This document shows, piece after piece, positions 15,891-22,937 of a DNA stretch of 22,937 nt. The notes under the pieces are model-generated. The model saw only the letters and a program-made list of their open reading frames with translations. It was not told where the DNA came from and did no database searches. Numbering within the stretch: the first letter of the stretch is position 1; every line of letters starts with the position of its first letter. The translations under genes were made by a program, and so were the position numbers. Origin of the DNA: JANPCX01 sp046094425 (GTDB taxonomy: Bacteria > Pseudomonadota > Gammaproteobacteria > Burkholderiales > Burkholderiaceae_C); contig JBJTHI010000314.1 in assembly GCA_046094425.1 (NCBI GenBank), positions 1-22,937 of the forward strand. The letters are read 5' to 3'.

Positions 15891-16820
15891 ATGACGTGCA
15901 AGATGAACTTGACCCACCGCCACATCGAAGTTTTCCGCGCCCTCATGACCACGGGCAGCGTCACCGCTGCGGCGCAGTTACTTTACACCTCGCAACCCAC
16001 GGTCAGCCGCGAATTGGCCCGCATGGAGCAACTCACCGGCCTGCGGCTTTTTGAGCGTGTGCGTGGTCGCCTGCGCGCGACCACCCAAGCCTTGGCACTG
16101 TTCGATGAGGTGCAGCGTTCGCACATTGGGCTGGAACGCATCCGCCAAACGGCGGCCCAACTCAAGCTGCATGGTCAGGGGGTGGTCACCGTGTTGTGTT
16201 TGCCGGTGTTTGCGCAAACGCTGCTGCCCGGCGCTTGTGCGCGTTTGATGCAGCAGCAGCCTGGGGTGTCGCTGCACATCAGCACGCAAGAGTCGCCGTT
16301 TTTGGAGCAAATGCTGGCGGCGCAAACCCACGACCTGGGCTTGACTGAACACGATCAAACCCCGCCTGGCACCCGCCAAACCCCACTCTTACAAGCCGAG
16401 GAAGTGGCGGTGTTGCCCGAGGGCCACCTGCTGGCGTCCAAAACCAAACTCAAGCTGCGCGACTTCGCGGGCCTGCCCTTTGTGAGCCTGGCGGCCAGCG
16501 ATCCTTACCGCCAGCAACTGGACGCACTCTTCGCGCAACAGGGGGTGGTGCCGCTGCGGCATATTGAAACCTCCAGCGCGGCGTCGGTTTGTGCCATGGT
16601 GGCGCGGGGCCTGGGGCTGGCCATCGTCAACCCGCTCACCGCCATCGAGTACCTGGGCCGAGGCTTGGTTATTCGCCGTCTGAGCCCGGCCATTGCATTT
16701 CGTGCCAGCCTGGTGCGCCCGCTCCAGCGGCCAGGGAATGCAGCGGTGGATGCGCTGGAAGCAGCGCTGCGGGCCGAGGCCAAGGAGCGCCTCAGCCAGT
16801 TGGATCAGTCTTTGCGGTAG
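15891..16820 (+). CDS. lysR: LysR, transcriptional activator of lysA
   Basis: A LysR-type regulator of 309 residues. The helix-turn-helix (HIEVFRALMTTGSVTAAAQL, TSQPTVSRELARMEQLTGL, LFERVRGRL) lies within residues 10-65. Beyond the family pattern, several stretches match E. coli LysR as I remember it: LPVFAQTLLPG, HDLGLTE, and SAASVCAMV followed by IVNPLTA. This, with the divergent lysA gene, supports the symbol. LysR senses diaminopimelate and activates lysA. The start is uncertain between ATG 15891 and ATG 15903; neither has a clear ribosome site. The 3' end overlaps the convergent cytochrome gene by 16 bp. Confidence 0.92.
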   Translation: MTCKMNLTHRHIEVFRALMTTGSVTAAAQLLYTSQPTVSRELARMEQLTGLRLFERVRGRLRATTQALALFDEVQRSHIGLERIRQTAAQLKLHGQGVVTVLCLPVFAQTLLPGACARLMQQQPGVSLHISTQESPFLEQMLAAQTHDLGLTEHDQTPPGTRQTPLLQAEEVAVLPEGHLLASKTKLKLRDFAGLPFVSLAASDPYRQQLDALFAQQGVVPLRHIETSSAASVCAMVARGLGLAIVNPLTAIEYLGRGLVIRRLSPAIAFRASLVRPLQRPGNAAVDALEAALRAEAKERLSQLDQSLR

Positions 16821-17257
16821 GCGTCGTGGCAGGCTTTGCAGTTCTGAGCCGTTTCGCCAAAGGCGGCTTTGAGCGCGTCCAAATTCCCACCCTTGGCAGC
16901 TTGCGACAGCTTGACCGCATCGCCCTGAAGTTTGGCTGCTGTCGCTTTGAACTTGTCCATCTCGGCCCACAACTCAGGTTTGGCGCGCGTGTCGCCTTTG
17001 TCTGTTCCAGGGCCATAGGCGTCGAAAGGCAGTTTGGACAAGGCCATCACCACGTCCGCATTCTCCGCTGCCGCTTTGGCATCGAAAGGCACCCGGCCGC
17101 TGGCCATGGCACCAATGCGGCCCATGTGGTTGCTCATCAAAAACATGGCCGACTTGCGGTACTTGATAGCGTCCTCAGGTTTTGCAAACTGCGCCGCCGC
17201 CGGCAGCGCTGACAACACACCAAAGCTCAAGAGAGCAGCAGAGATCCAAGTTTTCAT
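16805..17257 (-). CDS. Cytochrome c' family protein
   Basis: A 150-residue periplasmic four-helix cytochrome. A Sec signal peptide is visible (residues 1-22, MKTWISAALLSFGVLSALPA with cleavage near AAA-Q), and a single heme-binding motif CKACH (Cys140, Cys143, His144) lies near the C-terminus, as in cytochrome c' and c-556. Cytochromes c' bind NO or CO at a pentacoordinate heme and are linked to NO tolerance; electron-transfer roles are also reported. The ATG at 17257 has a good aagga ribosome site. It runs convergent with lysR (16-bp overlap) and divergent from the trp leader. Confidence 0.9.
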   Translation of the reverse strand: MKTWISAALLSFGVLSALPAAAQFAKPEDAIKYRKSAMFLMSNHMGRIGAMASGRVPFDAKAAAENADVVMALSKLPFDAYGPGTDKGDTRAKPELWAEMDKFKATAAKLQGDAVKLSQAAKGGNLDALKAAFGETAQNCKACHDAYRKD

Positions 17258-17355
17258 GAACAGATCCTTTTCAGCGTATAGGGGTGGGATGAACACGGCC
17301 ACAGTGGACTGCGGCGGGGCCAGTTTATGCAATATCCATGACATTGAATACCGCC

Positions 17356-17394
17356 GTAGCAGGGATGTGTAGTCTTCGCTGCTACACTTTTCCC
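17356..17394 (+). promoter_or_regulatory. Probable trp operon promoter and inverted repeat
   Basis: The region upstream of the leader peptide holds an inverted repeat, gtagca (17356-17361) with tgctac (17380-17385), and a possible -10 TACACT at 17383-17388. No good -35 hexamer is seen at 16-18 bp; TTGAAT at 17344-17349 is too distant. If TACACT is the -10, transcription would begin within a base or two of the leader ATG at 17395. The dyad could be a repressor site, but it does not look like the E. coli TrpR operator. Confidence 0.35.
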
Positions 17395-17481
17395 ATGTTC
17401 ACGCACGCAATCCACAGCAAAGGGTCGGCCGACCGGGGAGCTTGGCCCTGGCGAGGTCAATCACCCGCTGCCGTCTGCTGA
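17395..17481 (+). CDS. trpL: trp operon leader peptide with Trp-Pro-Trp run
   Basis: A 28-codon frame starts at ATG 17395 and stops at TGA 17479-17481; the peptide begins MFTHAIHSKGSAD and contains AWPWRG. Two Trp codons, rare in any random short frame, sit at 17443-17445 and 17449-17451, separated by one Pro codon. The frame lies about 150 nt before trpE and is followed by competing hairpins. In attenuators of E. coli and rhizobia, a ribosome stalled at leader Trp codons when Trp-tRNA is scarce switches the RNA to an antitermination fold. No ribosome site is visible upstream, so the peptide may be translated from a leaderless transcript. Too short for ordinary gene finders. Confidence 0.72.
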   Translation: MFTHAIHSKGSADRGAWPWRGQSPAAVC

Positions 17482-17578
17482 GCCGCTTCTTTAGCGGCTC
17501 CAACAGGGCGGCACATTGCCAGTGCCTGCCGCGCGCCTCTTCGAGAGGTAGCCCGGCTGCCTCAATCACCAGACCTTT
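17443..17578 (+). promoter_or_regulatory. Probable trp attenuator (alternative hairpins)
   Basis: Possible pairings read from the sequence: gccctg (17445-17450, overlapping the Trp codons) with cagggc (17504-17509); hairpin agccgct (17481-17487) with agcggct (17493-17499); gcggca (17508-17513) with tgccgc (17527-17532), which competes with the first pairing; cctct (17536-17540) with agagg (17544-17548); and gaggtagc (17545-17552) with gctgcctc (17556-17563). The last is followed by a short T run (17575-17578), a weak terminator at best. The overlap of the pairings with each other and with the Trp codons fits attenuation, but the exact terminator and antiterminator are inferred. The rest of the gap 17258-17626 holds nothing else that I can support. 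Confidence 0.5.
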
Positions 17579-17626
17579 TGAGATGACAGCCTACCCGCTG
17601 CCATCTTGGGCCGTGGAGGGCCAAAC

Positions 17627-19129
17627 ATGATTCTTGAATCTGAATTCAACGCCTTGGCATCGCAAGGCTACAACCGCATTCCGGTGATGGCGCAAGCCTT
17701 TGCCGACCTGGAAACCCCGCTGTCGCTCTACCTCAAACTCGCCTATGCCGAGGGCGCGGGTGCGCGCAGTTTTTTGCTCGAATCGGTGGTGGGGGGCGAG
17801 CGTTTTGGGCGTTACTCCTTCATCGGTTTGCCCGCCCGCACCTTGCTGCGAGCCGAGGGTTTTGGCGAGCATGCGGTGACCGAGGTGGTGACTGATGGCC
17901 AAGTCGTCGAGACCCACCGTGGCAACCCGCTGGATTTCATTGCCACGTATCAGCAACGATTTAAGGTGGCCCTGCTTGATGGCATGCCGCGGTTCTGTGG
18001 TGGTTTGGCCGGTTATTTTGGTTACGACGCGGTGCGTTACGTCGAGCACAAACTGGCGCACCCTGCCAAACCACTGCCCGACACCATAGGTACACCCGAC
18101 ATCTTGCTGTTGCAGTGCGAAGAGTTGGCGGTGATCGACAACCTCTCCAATCGCCTGTCCCTCATCGTTTACGCCAACCCCAGCGAAGCGCAAGCCTATG
18201 CACGGGCGCAGCAGCGTTTACTGGGACTCAAAGCCGCCTTGCAACGCAGTGTGGCGGCACCCAGTGTGGTGCCGAGCAGCCCGCAGGACGTGCAGCGCTC
18301 GTTTGCCAAAGACGACTACCTCGCAGCCGTGCTCAAAAGCAAGGACTACATTGCCGCTGGCGACATGATGCAGGTGCAAATTGGGCAGCGCCTGTCAAAA
18401 AAATACAGCCAAAGCCCCTTGAGCCTGTACCGCGCGTTGCGTTCACTCAACCCGTCGCCCTATATGTATTTCTACGACATGGGCGATTTCCAAATCGTTG
18501 GCGCTTCGCCGGAAATTTTGGTGCGCCAAGAAAAAACCCCGCAGGGTGCCAAGGTGACGATTCGCCCCTTGGCGGGCACGCGGCCACGTGGTGCCACGCC
18601 GGAATTGGACAAAGCCTTGGAATCTGAACTCAGCGCTGACCCGAAAGAACGCGCCGAACACCTCATGCTCATCGACCTGGCGCGCAACGACATCGGCCGC
18701 ATTGCGCAAACCGGCAGCGTCAAGGTAACCGAGGCTTTTGTGGTGGAGCGTTACTCGCATGTGATGCACATCGTCAGCAACGTGGAAGGTTTGCTTAAAG
18801 AAGGCACTACCAATTTGGACGTGCTCAAGGCCACTTTCCCCGCAGGCACGCTCACTGGTGCGCCCAAGGTGCGGGCCATGGAAATCATTGATGAACTCGA
18901 ACCCTTCAAACGAGGCATTTACGGCGGTGCCTGCGGCTACCTGAGTTTTGCCGGCGACATGGACGTGGCCATTGCCATACGCACCGGCATCATCAAAGAC
19001 GGCCTGCTGCATGTGCAGGCGGCAGCAGGCGTGGTGGCCGACTCGGTGCCCGAGCTGGAATGGAGAGAAACCGAACACAAAGCCCGCGCCTTGTTGCGCG
19101 CGGCTGAACTCGTCGAGGAGGGCTTTTGA
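17627..19129 (+). CDS. trpE: Anthranilate synthase component I
   Basis: A 500-residue enzyme that, with TrpG, converts chorismate and glutamine-derived ammonia to anthranilate, the first committed step of tryptophan synthesis. The LLES motif (50-53) is the tryptophan feedback-binding site. Chorismate-binding motifs are IRPLAGTRPRG (312-322), LIDLARNDIGR (348-358), VMHIVSNVEG (379-388), GTLTGAPKVRAMEIIDELEP (407-426) and YGGACGYLSFAGDMD (432-446). The ATG at 17627 has a strong ggagg site (17614-17618); an in-frame GTG-type start 7 codons upstream is less likely. The leader peptide and hairpins lie just before it. Confidence 0.97.
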   Translation: MILESEFNALASQGYNRIPVMAQAFADLETPLSLYLKLAYAEGAGARSFLLESVVGGERFGRYSFIGLPARTLLRAEGFGEHAVTEVVTDGQVVETHRGNPLDFIATYQQRFKVALLDGMPRFCGGLAGYFGYDAVRYVEHKLAHPAKPLPDTIGTPDILLLQCEELAVIDNLSNRLSLIVYANPSEAQAYARAQQRLLGLKAALQRSVAAPSVVPSSPQDVQRSFAKDDYLAAVLKSKDYIAAGDMMQVQIGQRLSKKYSQSPLSLYRALRSLNPSPYMYFYDMGDFQIVGASPEILVRQEKTPQGAKVTIRPLAGTRPRGATPELDKALESELSADPKERAEHLMLIDLARNDIGRIAQTGSVKVTEAFVVERYSHVMHIVSNVEGLLKEGTTNLDVLKATFPAGTLTGAPKVRAMEIIDELEPFKRGIYGGACGYLSFAGDMDVAIAIRTGIIKDGLLHVQAAAGVVADSVPELEWRETEHKARALLRAAELVEEGF

Positions 19130-19132
19130 ATG

Positions 19133-19206
19133 AAGCCCCCACGTTCATTTCATTCACTGCCCCTCAAGGGGGCGCTGGCCTCCCTTGGGGCGGCCCGGCG
19201 GGAGTC
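19133..19206. repeat. GC-rich palindromic intergenic repeat (REP-like) between trpE and trpG
   Basis: This 74-bp spacer contains a perfect short hairpin, gcccc (19159-19163) with ggggc (19169-19173), followed by cttggggcggcccggcggga. The combination of a cacgttcatttc start, a C-run/G-run hairpin and a gcggcccggcggg end is one I remember as widespread between genes in Comamonadaceae genomes. No second copy is in this window. Its right edge (ggcgggag, 19197-19204) seems to serve as the trpG ribosome site. Confidence 0.6.
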
Positions 19207-19211
19207 CTGAC

Positions 19212-19796
19212 ATGCTGCTCATGATTGACAACTACGACAGCTTCACCTTCAACCTGGTGCAGTACTTTGCCGAACTCGGTGAAGAGGTGCGCGTCTTTCG
19301 CAACGACGAAATCACGGTGCAAGGGGTGGCTGATTTGAAGCCGGATCGCCTGGTTCTCTCACCCGGCCCTTGCTCGCCTGCCGAGGCGGGTATTTGTATT
19401 GAGGCCATCCAGCACTTCACCGGCAAGTTGCCCCTCTTGGGTGTGTGTTTGGGTCACCAAAGCATCGGTGCGGCGTTGGGCGGGAAAGTGATTCGCGCCC
19501 AAGTGCAAATGCATGGCAAGGCCAGCACCATACGCACCGACAGGCGAGGGGTGTTCAGCGATTTGCCCGAGCAGTTCAGCGTTATCCGTTACCACTCCTT
19601 GGCGATTGAACGAGAGACGCTGCCGTCGGTGCTGGAAGTGAGTGCCACCACGGAAGATGGTGAAATCATGGGCGTGCGCCACCGCGAACTCGCGGGCACC
19701 AAAACGCCGCTGGAAGGTGTGCAGTTTCACCCCGAGTCCATCCTCACCGAACATGGTCACGCCATGCTGAAGAATTTTCTGGAGCTCAAGCCATGA
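19212..19796 (+). CDS. trpG: Anthranilate synthase component II (glutamine amidotransferase)
   Basis: A 194-residue class I glutamine amidotransferase that releases ammonia from glutamine and channels it to TrpE. The start MLLMIDNYDSFT is the family N-terminus. The catalytic triad is visible: Cys79 in GVCLGHQS, with His173 and Glu175 in VQFHPES. The oxyanion region is SPGPCSPAEAG (50-60). It is not fused to TrpE or TrpD. The ATG at 19212 has its purine-rich site inside the palindromic spacer. The stop overlaps the trpD start by 4 nt. The same protein may also serve folate synthesis (PabA role), as in many bacteria; this is inference. Confidence 0.96.
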   Translation: MLLMIDNYDSFTFNLVQYFAELGEEVRVFRNDEITVQGVADLKPDRLVLSPGPCSPAEAGICIEAIQHFTGKLPLLGVCLGHQSIGAALGGKVIRAQVQMHGKASTIRTDRRGVFSDLPEQFSVIRYHSLAIERETLPSVLEVSATTEDGEIMGVRHRELAGTKTPLEGVQFHPESILTEHGHAMLKNFLELKP

Positions 19797-20851
19797 GTAG
19801 CCCTCAAACCATCACGGATGCCGAGGCCCTGGCCCGCGTCATTGACCACCGAGAGATTTTTCATGACGAGATGCTCGCGCTGATGCGCCGCATTATGTCG
19901 GGCGAGATGTCGCCGGTGATGATGGCCGCGTTGCTGGTGGGTTTGCGTGTCAAGAAAGAAACCATCGGTGAAATCACCGCGGCGGCCCAGGTGATGCGCG
20001 AGTACGCCACCAAGGTGGAAGTGGCCGACCGCCAGCACTTGGTGGACATTGTGGGCACCGGGGGCGATGGCTCCCACACCTTCAACATTTCCACCTGCAC
20101 CATGTTTGTGGCGGCAGCGGCGGGCGCGCGGGTGAGCAAACACGGTGGGCGCAGCGTGTCCAGCAAGTCGGGCAGTGCCGATGTGCTGGAGGCCTTGGGT
20201 GTGAAACTCACTTTGTCACCCACTCAAATCGCCGCCTGCATTGCGGAGACTGGCATTGGTTTCATGTTCGCACCCAACCACCACCCGGCCATGAAAAACG
20301 TGGCACCGGTGCGCAAAGAGTTGGGGGTGCGCACCCTCTTCAACATCTTGGGGCCACTCACGAACCCGGCTTCTGCGCCCAATATTTTGATGGGCGTTTT
20401 TCATGCCGACCTGGTAGGCATCCAAGTGCGTGCCTTGCAGCGCCTGGGGGCCGAGCATGCCCTGGTGGTGTATGGGCGTGATGGCATGGATGAAGTGTCT
20501 CTGGGTGCCACCACCTTGGTCGGTGAGTTGTGTGATGGTCACATCAGAGAATATGAAATTCACCCCGAAGACTTTGGCTTCGCCATGAGCAGCCAGCGCG
20601 CGTTGAAGGTGGATAACGCCGAACAGTCCAAGGCCATGCTCATGGCGGTGCTGCGCAACGAAGCCAGCCCCGCACGCGACATCGTGCTGCTGAACGCTGG
20701 AGTGGCTCTTTACGCGGCCAATGTCACGGCTGATATGGCCGGTGGCGTGAAACTGGCGCGCCAAGCCCTGGCCTCGGGGGATGCGTTGAGAAAACTGGAG
20801 CAGTTTGTGGCGCGCAGCCAGGCCTTTGCCTCGTCGGTGTCTTCGCCATGA
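19793..20851 (+). CDS. trpD: Anthranilate phosphoribosyltransferase
   Basis: A 352-residue class IV phosphoribosyltransferase that joins anthranilate and PRPP to give phosphoribosylanthranilate. Motifs are the PRPP loop VGTGGDGSHTFNIST (87-101), KHGGRSVSSKSGSADVLEALG, NHHPAMKNVAPVRKELGVRT, the LGPLTNPA stretch, and GMDEVSLG with metal-binding Asp/Glu. Length is normal. It overlaps trpG and trpC by 4 nt (ATGA) on both sides, so the three are translationally coupled. Confidence 0.97.
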   Translation: MSSPQTITDAEALARVIDHREIFHDEMLALMRRIMSGEMSPVMMAALLVGLRVKKETIGEITAAAQVMREYATKVEVADRQHLVDIVGTGGDGSHTFNISTCTMFVAAAAGARVSKHGGRSVSSKSGSADVLEALGVKLTLSPTQIAACIAETGIGFMFAPNHHPAMKNVAPVRKELGVRTLFNILGPLTNPASAPNILMGVFHADLVGIQVRALQRLGAEHALVVYGRDGMDEVSLGATTLVGELCDGHIREYEIHPEDFGFAMSSQRALKVDNAEQSKAMLMAVLRNEASPARDIVLLNAGVALYAANVTADMAGGVKLARQALASGDALRKLEQFVARSQAFASSVSSP

Positions 20852-21636
20852 GCGATATCCTGAACAAAATTGTCGCTGTCAAACACGAAGAAATTCGTGC
20901 CGCGCGCGCCAAGCGCGATCTGGCGAGTTTGCGACGCGATGCGGAGTCTTTGGGTGGTCAGCGTGACTTTGCACAAGCCATGCGCAAGCGCTTGGCCCAA
21001 GGCCAAGCGGCGGTGATTGCCGAAGTGAAAAAAGCCAGCCCCAGCAAAGGCGTGTTGCGCGAACGTTTTGTGCCCGCCGACATCGCCCGCAGCTATGCCG
21101 ACCATGGAGCCGCCTGTTTGAGCGTGCTCACTGACGAATCCTTTTTCCAAGGCTGCCCCGCTTACCTACAACAAGCGCGCGCGGCCTGCAGCTTGCCCGT
21201 GCTGCGCAAAGACTTCATGGTGGATGCTTACCAAGTCTATGAAGCCCGGGCCATGGGGGCCGACTGCATCTTGCTCATTGCCGCTTGTTTGGACGACGCG
21301 CTGATGGCGGACTTGGAAGCCCAGGCCCTCGAACTGGGCATGGCGGTGCTGGTGGAAGTGCACGATGGGGCCGAGTTGGATCGGGCACTGCGTTTGAAAA
21401 CGCCCCTGGTGGGCATCAACAACCGCAATTTGCGCACTTTTGAAGTCAGTTTGGACGTGACGTTGGGTTTGCTGCCCCAAGTGCCCCATGATCGTTTATT
21501 GGTCACCGAAAGCGGCATTTTGGGACAAGCCGATGTGCAGAAAATGCGGGCGTCCGCCGTCCACGCCTTTTTGGTCGGCGAAGCCTTCATGCGTGCGGAT
21601 GACCCCGGGCTGGCCCTGGCAGCGCTTTTCGCATGA
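20848..21636 (+). CDS. trpC: Indole-3-glycerol-phosphate synthase
   Basis: A 262-residue TIM-barrel enzyme that closes the ring of the CdRP intermediate to indole-3-glycerol phosphate. Visible motifs are IAEVKKASPSKG (57-68, catalytic Glu and Lys), VLRKDFMVDAYQ (118-129), LVEVHDGAELDRA, INNRNL and TESGI. The phosphoribosylanthranilate isomerase (TrpF) domain is not fused to it, and trpF, trpB and trpA are not in this window, so they must be elsewhere. It overlaps trpD and the following DUF1643-like gene by 4 nt each. Confidence 0.97.
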   Translation: MSDILNKIVAVKHEEIRAARAKRDLASLRRDAESLGGQRDFAQAMRKRLAQGQAAVIAEVKKASPSKGVLRERFVPADIARSYADHGAACLSVLTDESFFQGCPAYLQQARAACSLPVLRKDFMVDAYQVYEARAMGADCILLIAACLDDALMADLEAQALELGMAVLVEVHDGAELDRALRLKTPLVGINNRNLRTFEVSLDVTLGLLPQVPHDRLLVTESGILGQADVQKMRASAVHAFLVGEAFMRADDPGLALAALFA

Positions 21637-22277
21637 GCTGGTGGCCTGCCAGCGAGTTGTTGACCCGCTTCCAGGTGTGGGGCCGTTTTTACGAAGCGTC
21701 CATCGCCGGAACACCGGAGCGCCTGCGCAGCCACCTGGAGTTATTCCCTGTGGACTGGTCGCCCGCACAGGCGATTGAATCGCCCGCCGATTTGGTGGTG
21801 GTGATGATGAACCCGGGTTCGTCGCAGGCCTTGCCCAGCATGGACAGCCACCTGGGCTTTGTGCCCACCCGCCCCGACAACACCCAGTACCAAATCCTGC
21901 GCCTGATGTTGAGCGCCCAAGCCAAGGGCAAGGCCTGGCGGCATGCCCGGGTGCTGAACTTGTCCGACCTGCGCACCCCCAAAAGCGCGGAACTGTTCGT
22001 TAAATTGGCTCAATATGCGGGTGACAGCAGTCATTCCCTGTTTTCTGCCGGACGCCAAGCGGAACTGGCGCGAGCCTTGGGCCCCGCTGACACGCCTGTG
22101 TTACACGCCTGGGGCCTGAATCCCGCCCTCCAACCCTGGGCGGAAAAGGCGCTGGCGGCGCTGAGCGGGCACCCGGTGCTGGGCATTCCGGTTCGCTCCA
22201 CGGCCTTTCGCCATCCCCTGCCGCAGCGGGCTGATCTGCAAAAAGCCTGGTTGGATCAGGTGTCCGCGCAGGTTTAG
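21633..22277 (+). CDS. DUF1643-like protein of unknown function
   Basis: The product of 214 residues has the stretch ADLVVVMMNPGSSQ (residues 52-65), resembling the N-P-(S/G) motif of DUF1643 proteins, and a later LHAWGLNPAL block that is also typical of that group. It is probably cytosolic and has no signal peptide or membrane segment. Its ATG overlaps the trpC stop by 4 nt, so it belongs to the trp transcript. A distant link to uracil-DNA-glycosylase-like folds is conceivable from the NPG motif, but I cannot establish it. The family assignment is from memory of the motifs. Confidence 0.65.
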   Translation: MSWWPASELLTRFQVWGRFYEASIAGTPERLRSHLELFPVDWSPAQAIESPADLVVVMMNPGSSQALPSMDSHLGFVPTRPDNTQYQILRLMLSAQAKGKAWRHARVLNLSDLRTPKSAELFVKLAQYAGDSSHSLFSAGRQAELARALGPADTPVLHAWGLNPALQPWAEKALAALSGHPVLGIPVRSTAFRHPLPQRADLQKAWLDQVSAQV

Positions 22278-22310
22278 TCCGGTAATTCCCAACTTCAAGC
22301 CGACCCCAAA

Positions 22311-22340
22311 TTGCCCAAGTCTGCGCAGAACTGCTATACT
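22311..22340 (+). promoter_or_regulatory. Promoter of the tRNA-tuf transcript
   Basis: TTGCCC (22311-22316) as -35 and TATACT (22335-22340) as -10 are separated by 18 bp. The -10 matches consensus at five of six positions. The tRNA-Tyr starts 12 nt after the -10, so the primary transcript has a very short 5' leader removed by RNase P. Confidence 0.7.
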
Positions 22341-22352
22341 AGAAGGCTCGCC

Positions 22353-22438
22353 GGAGGGGTGCCCGAGTGGCTAAAGGGGGCAGACTGTAAATCTGTTGGC
22401 TTACGCCTACGCTGGTTCGAATCCAGCCTCCTCCACCA
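22353..22438 (+). tRNA. tRNA-Tyr (GTA)
   Basis: An 86-nt class II tRNA with a long variable arm, as bacterial tRNA-Tyr has. The acceptor stem GGAGGGG pairs with CTCCTCC, followed by discriminator A and an encoded CCA. The anticodon loop ctGTAaa gives GTA (22387-22389), and the T arm contains ggTTCGAatcc. First gene of the tRNA-tuf block. Confidence 0.96.
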
Positions 22439-22485
22439 GCGAGTGGTTTTGTCAGCGCGTTTTCGAGGTGATTGTTGACTCCCGA

Positions 22486-22559
22486 GCGGGAGTAGTTCAA
22501 TGGTAGAACCCTAGCCTTCCAAGCTAATGACGCGGGTTCGATTCCCGTCTCCCGCTCCA
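22486..22559 (+). tRNA. tRNA-Gly (TCC)
   Basis: A 74-nt tRNA with acceptor stem GCGGGAG pairing with CTCCCGC, discriminator T and encoded CCA. The anticodon loop ctTCCaa gives TCC, reading GGA/GGG glycine codons. T arm: ggTTCGAttcc. It lies 47 nt after tRNA-Tyr on the same transcript. Confidence 0.96.
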
Positions 22560-22656
22560 GGATTGATGGGTTGTTTGCTGGTAGAGGTTTGATTGAATTG
22601 GAAGGATCAAGCCTGTGCTTGCATGCAGCGATGTGTGTTGGTTTTTTTTGAGTGTC

Positions 22657-22731
<75 letters not shown>

Positions 22732-22796
22732 AAGTTTTGTGTTTGTTTTTTTTGATTCCTTCCTGAACATTTTTCTCGCGATTTGAGGAGCTGAAC

Positions 22797-22937
22797 ATGG
22801 CAAAAGGCAAATTTGAACGTACCAAGCCCCACGTGAACGTGGGCACGATTGGGCACGTGGACCACGGCAAGACCACCTTGACCGCGGCCATCACCACGAT
22901 TTTGGCCAGCAAGTTCGGCGGCGAAGCCAAGGCCTAC
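22797..22937 (+). CDS. tuf: Elongation factor Tu, N-terminal part (runs off the window)
   Basis: The first 47 codons are present. MAKGKFERTKPHVNVGTIGH and then GHVDHGKTTL, the G1 (P-loop) motif, identify the GTPase that delivers aminoacyl-tRNA to the ribosome. The ATG at 22797 has a gaggag ribosome site (22785-22790). It is preceded by three tRNA genes in the order known from the proteobacterial tRNA-tufB operon, and is probably cotranscribed with them. Confidence 0.97.
   Translation, partial: MAKGKFERTKPHVNVGTIGHVDHGKTTLTAAITTILASKFGGEAKAY

Noticed and set aside
22640..22649. T run before tRNA-Thr as a terminator
   Set aside because: No GC-rich stem precedes it, and the tRNA-tuf order suggests a continuous transcript.

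Overview
The window looks like chromosomal DNA of a betaproteobacterium of the order Burkholderiales, most likely family Comamonadaceae. The pointers are: a trpE-trpG-trpD-trpC run with a GC-rich palindromic spacer of a kind common in Comamonadaceae; a divergent lysA/lysR pair; a tRNA-Tyr/tRNA-Gly/tRNA-Thr/tuf block as in proteobacterial chromosomes; and GC-rich codon use in most genes. This placement is inference from gene content; no 16S gene is present.

Region 1 (1-1311): the C-terminal end of an IS1595-family transposase abuts an acyltransferase-3 membrane protein that lacks its usual last residues. Region 2 (1417-8662): a MocR-type regulator (GntR domain fused to an aminotransferase domain) is divergent from a tight run of genes: LysE exporter, EamA/DMT exporter, second LysE exporter, cupin, LysN-like aminotransferase, PhzF-family protein and a VOC (glyoxalase-like) protein. 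A direct plus inverted repeat operator lies between the regulator and the run. This looks like an amino-acid or amine export and conversion unit under MocR control. Its last gene is split by a 267-bp non-coding insertion with perfect 33-bp terminal inverted repeats and a CTAG (or TA) target duplication. Removing the insertion restores the reading frame exactly. This MITE-like, strongly folded element is the most unusual feature of the window.

Region 3 (8733-14454): a 1256-residue patatin-like membrane protein has its catalytic Ser and Asp separated by a block of membrane helices. It is convergent with a two-gene unit, an OLD/DUF3696-type AAA ATPase and a PIN-domain nuclease, which is AT-richer than its surroundings and is a candidate two-gene defence or toxin-like system. 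Region 4 (14533-17257): diaminopimelate decarboxylase lysA, its divergent regulator lysR, and a periplasmic cytochrome c'.

Region 5 (17300-22277): a trp operon. It begins with a short leader peptide holding a Trp-Pro-Trp codon run followed by competing hairpins (a probable attenuator), then trpE, a palindromic spacer, trpG, trpD, trpC and a DUF1643-like gene. The genes from trpG onward overlap by 4 nt at each junction. Region 6 (22311-22937): a strong promoter, tRNA-Tyr(GTA), tRNA-Gly(TCC), tRNA-Thr(GGT) and the start of tuf, which runs off the window.
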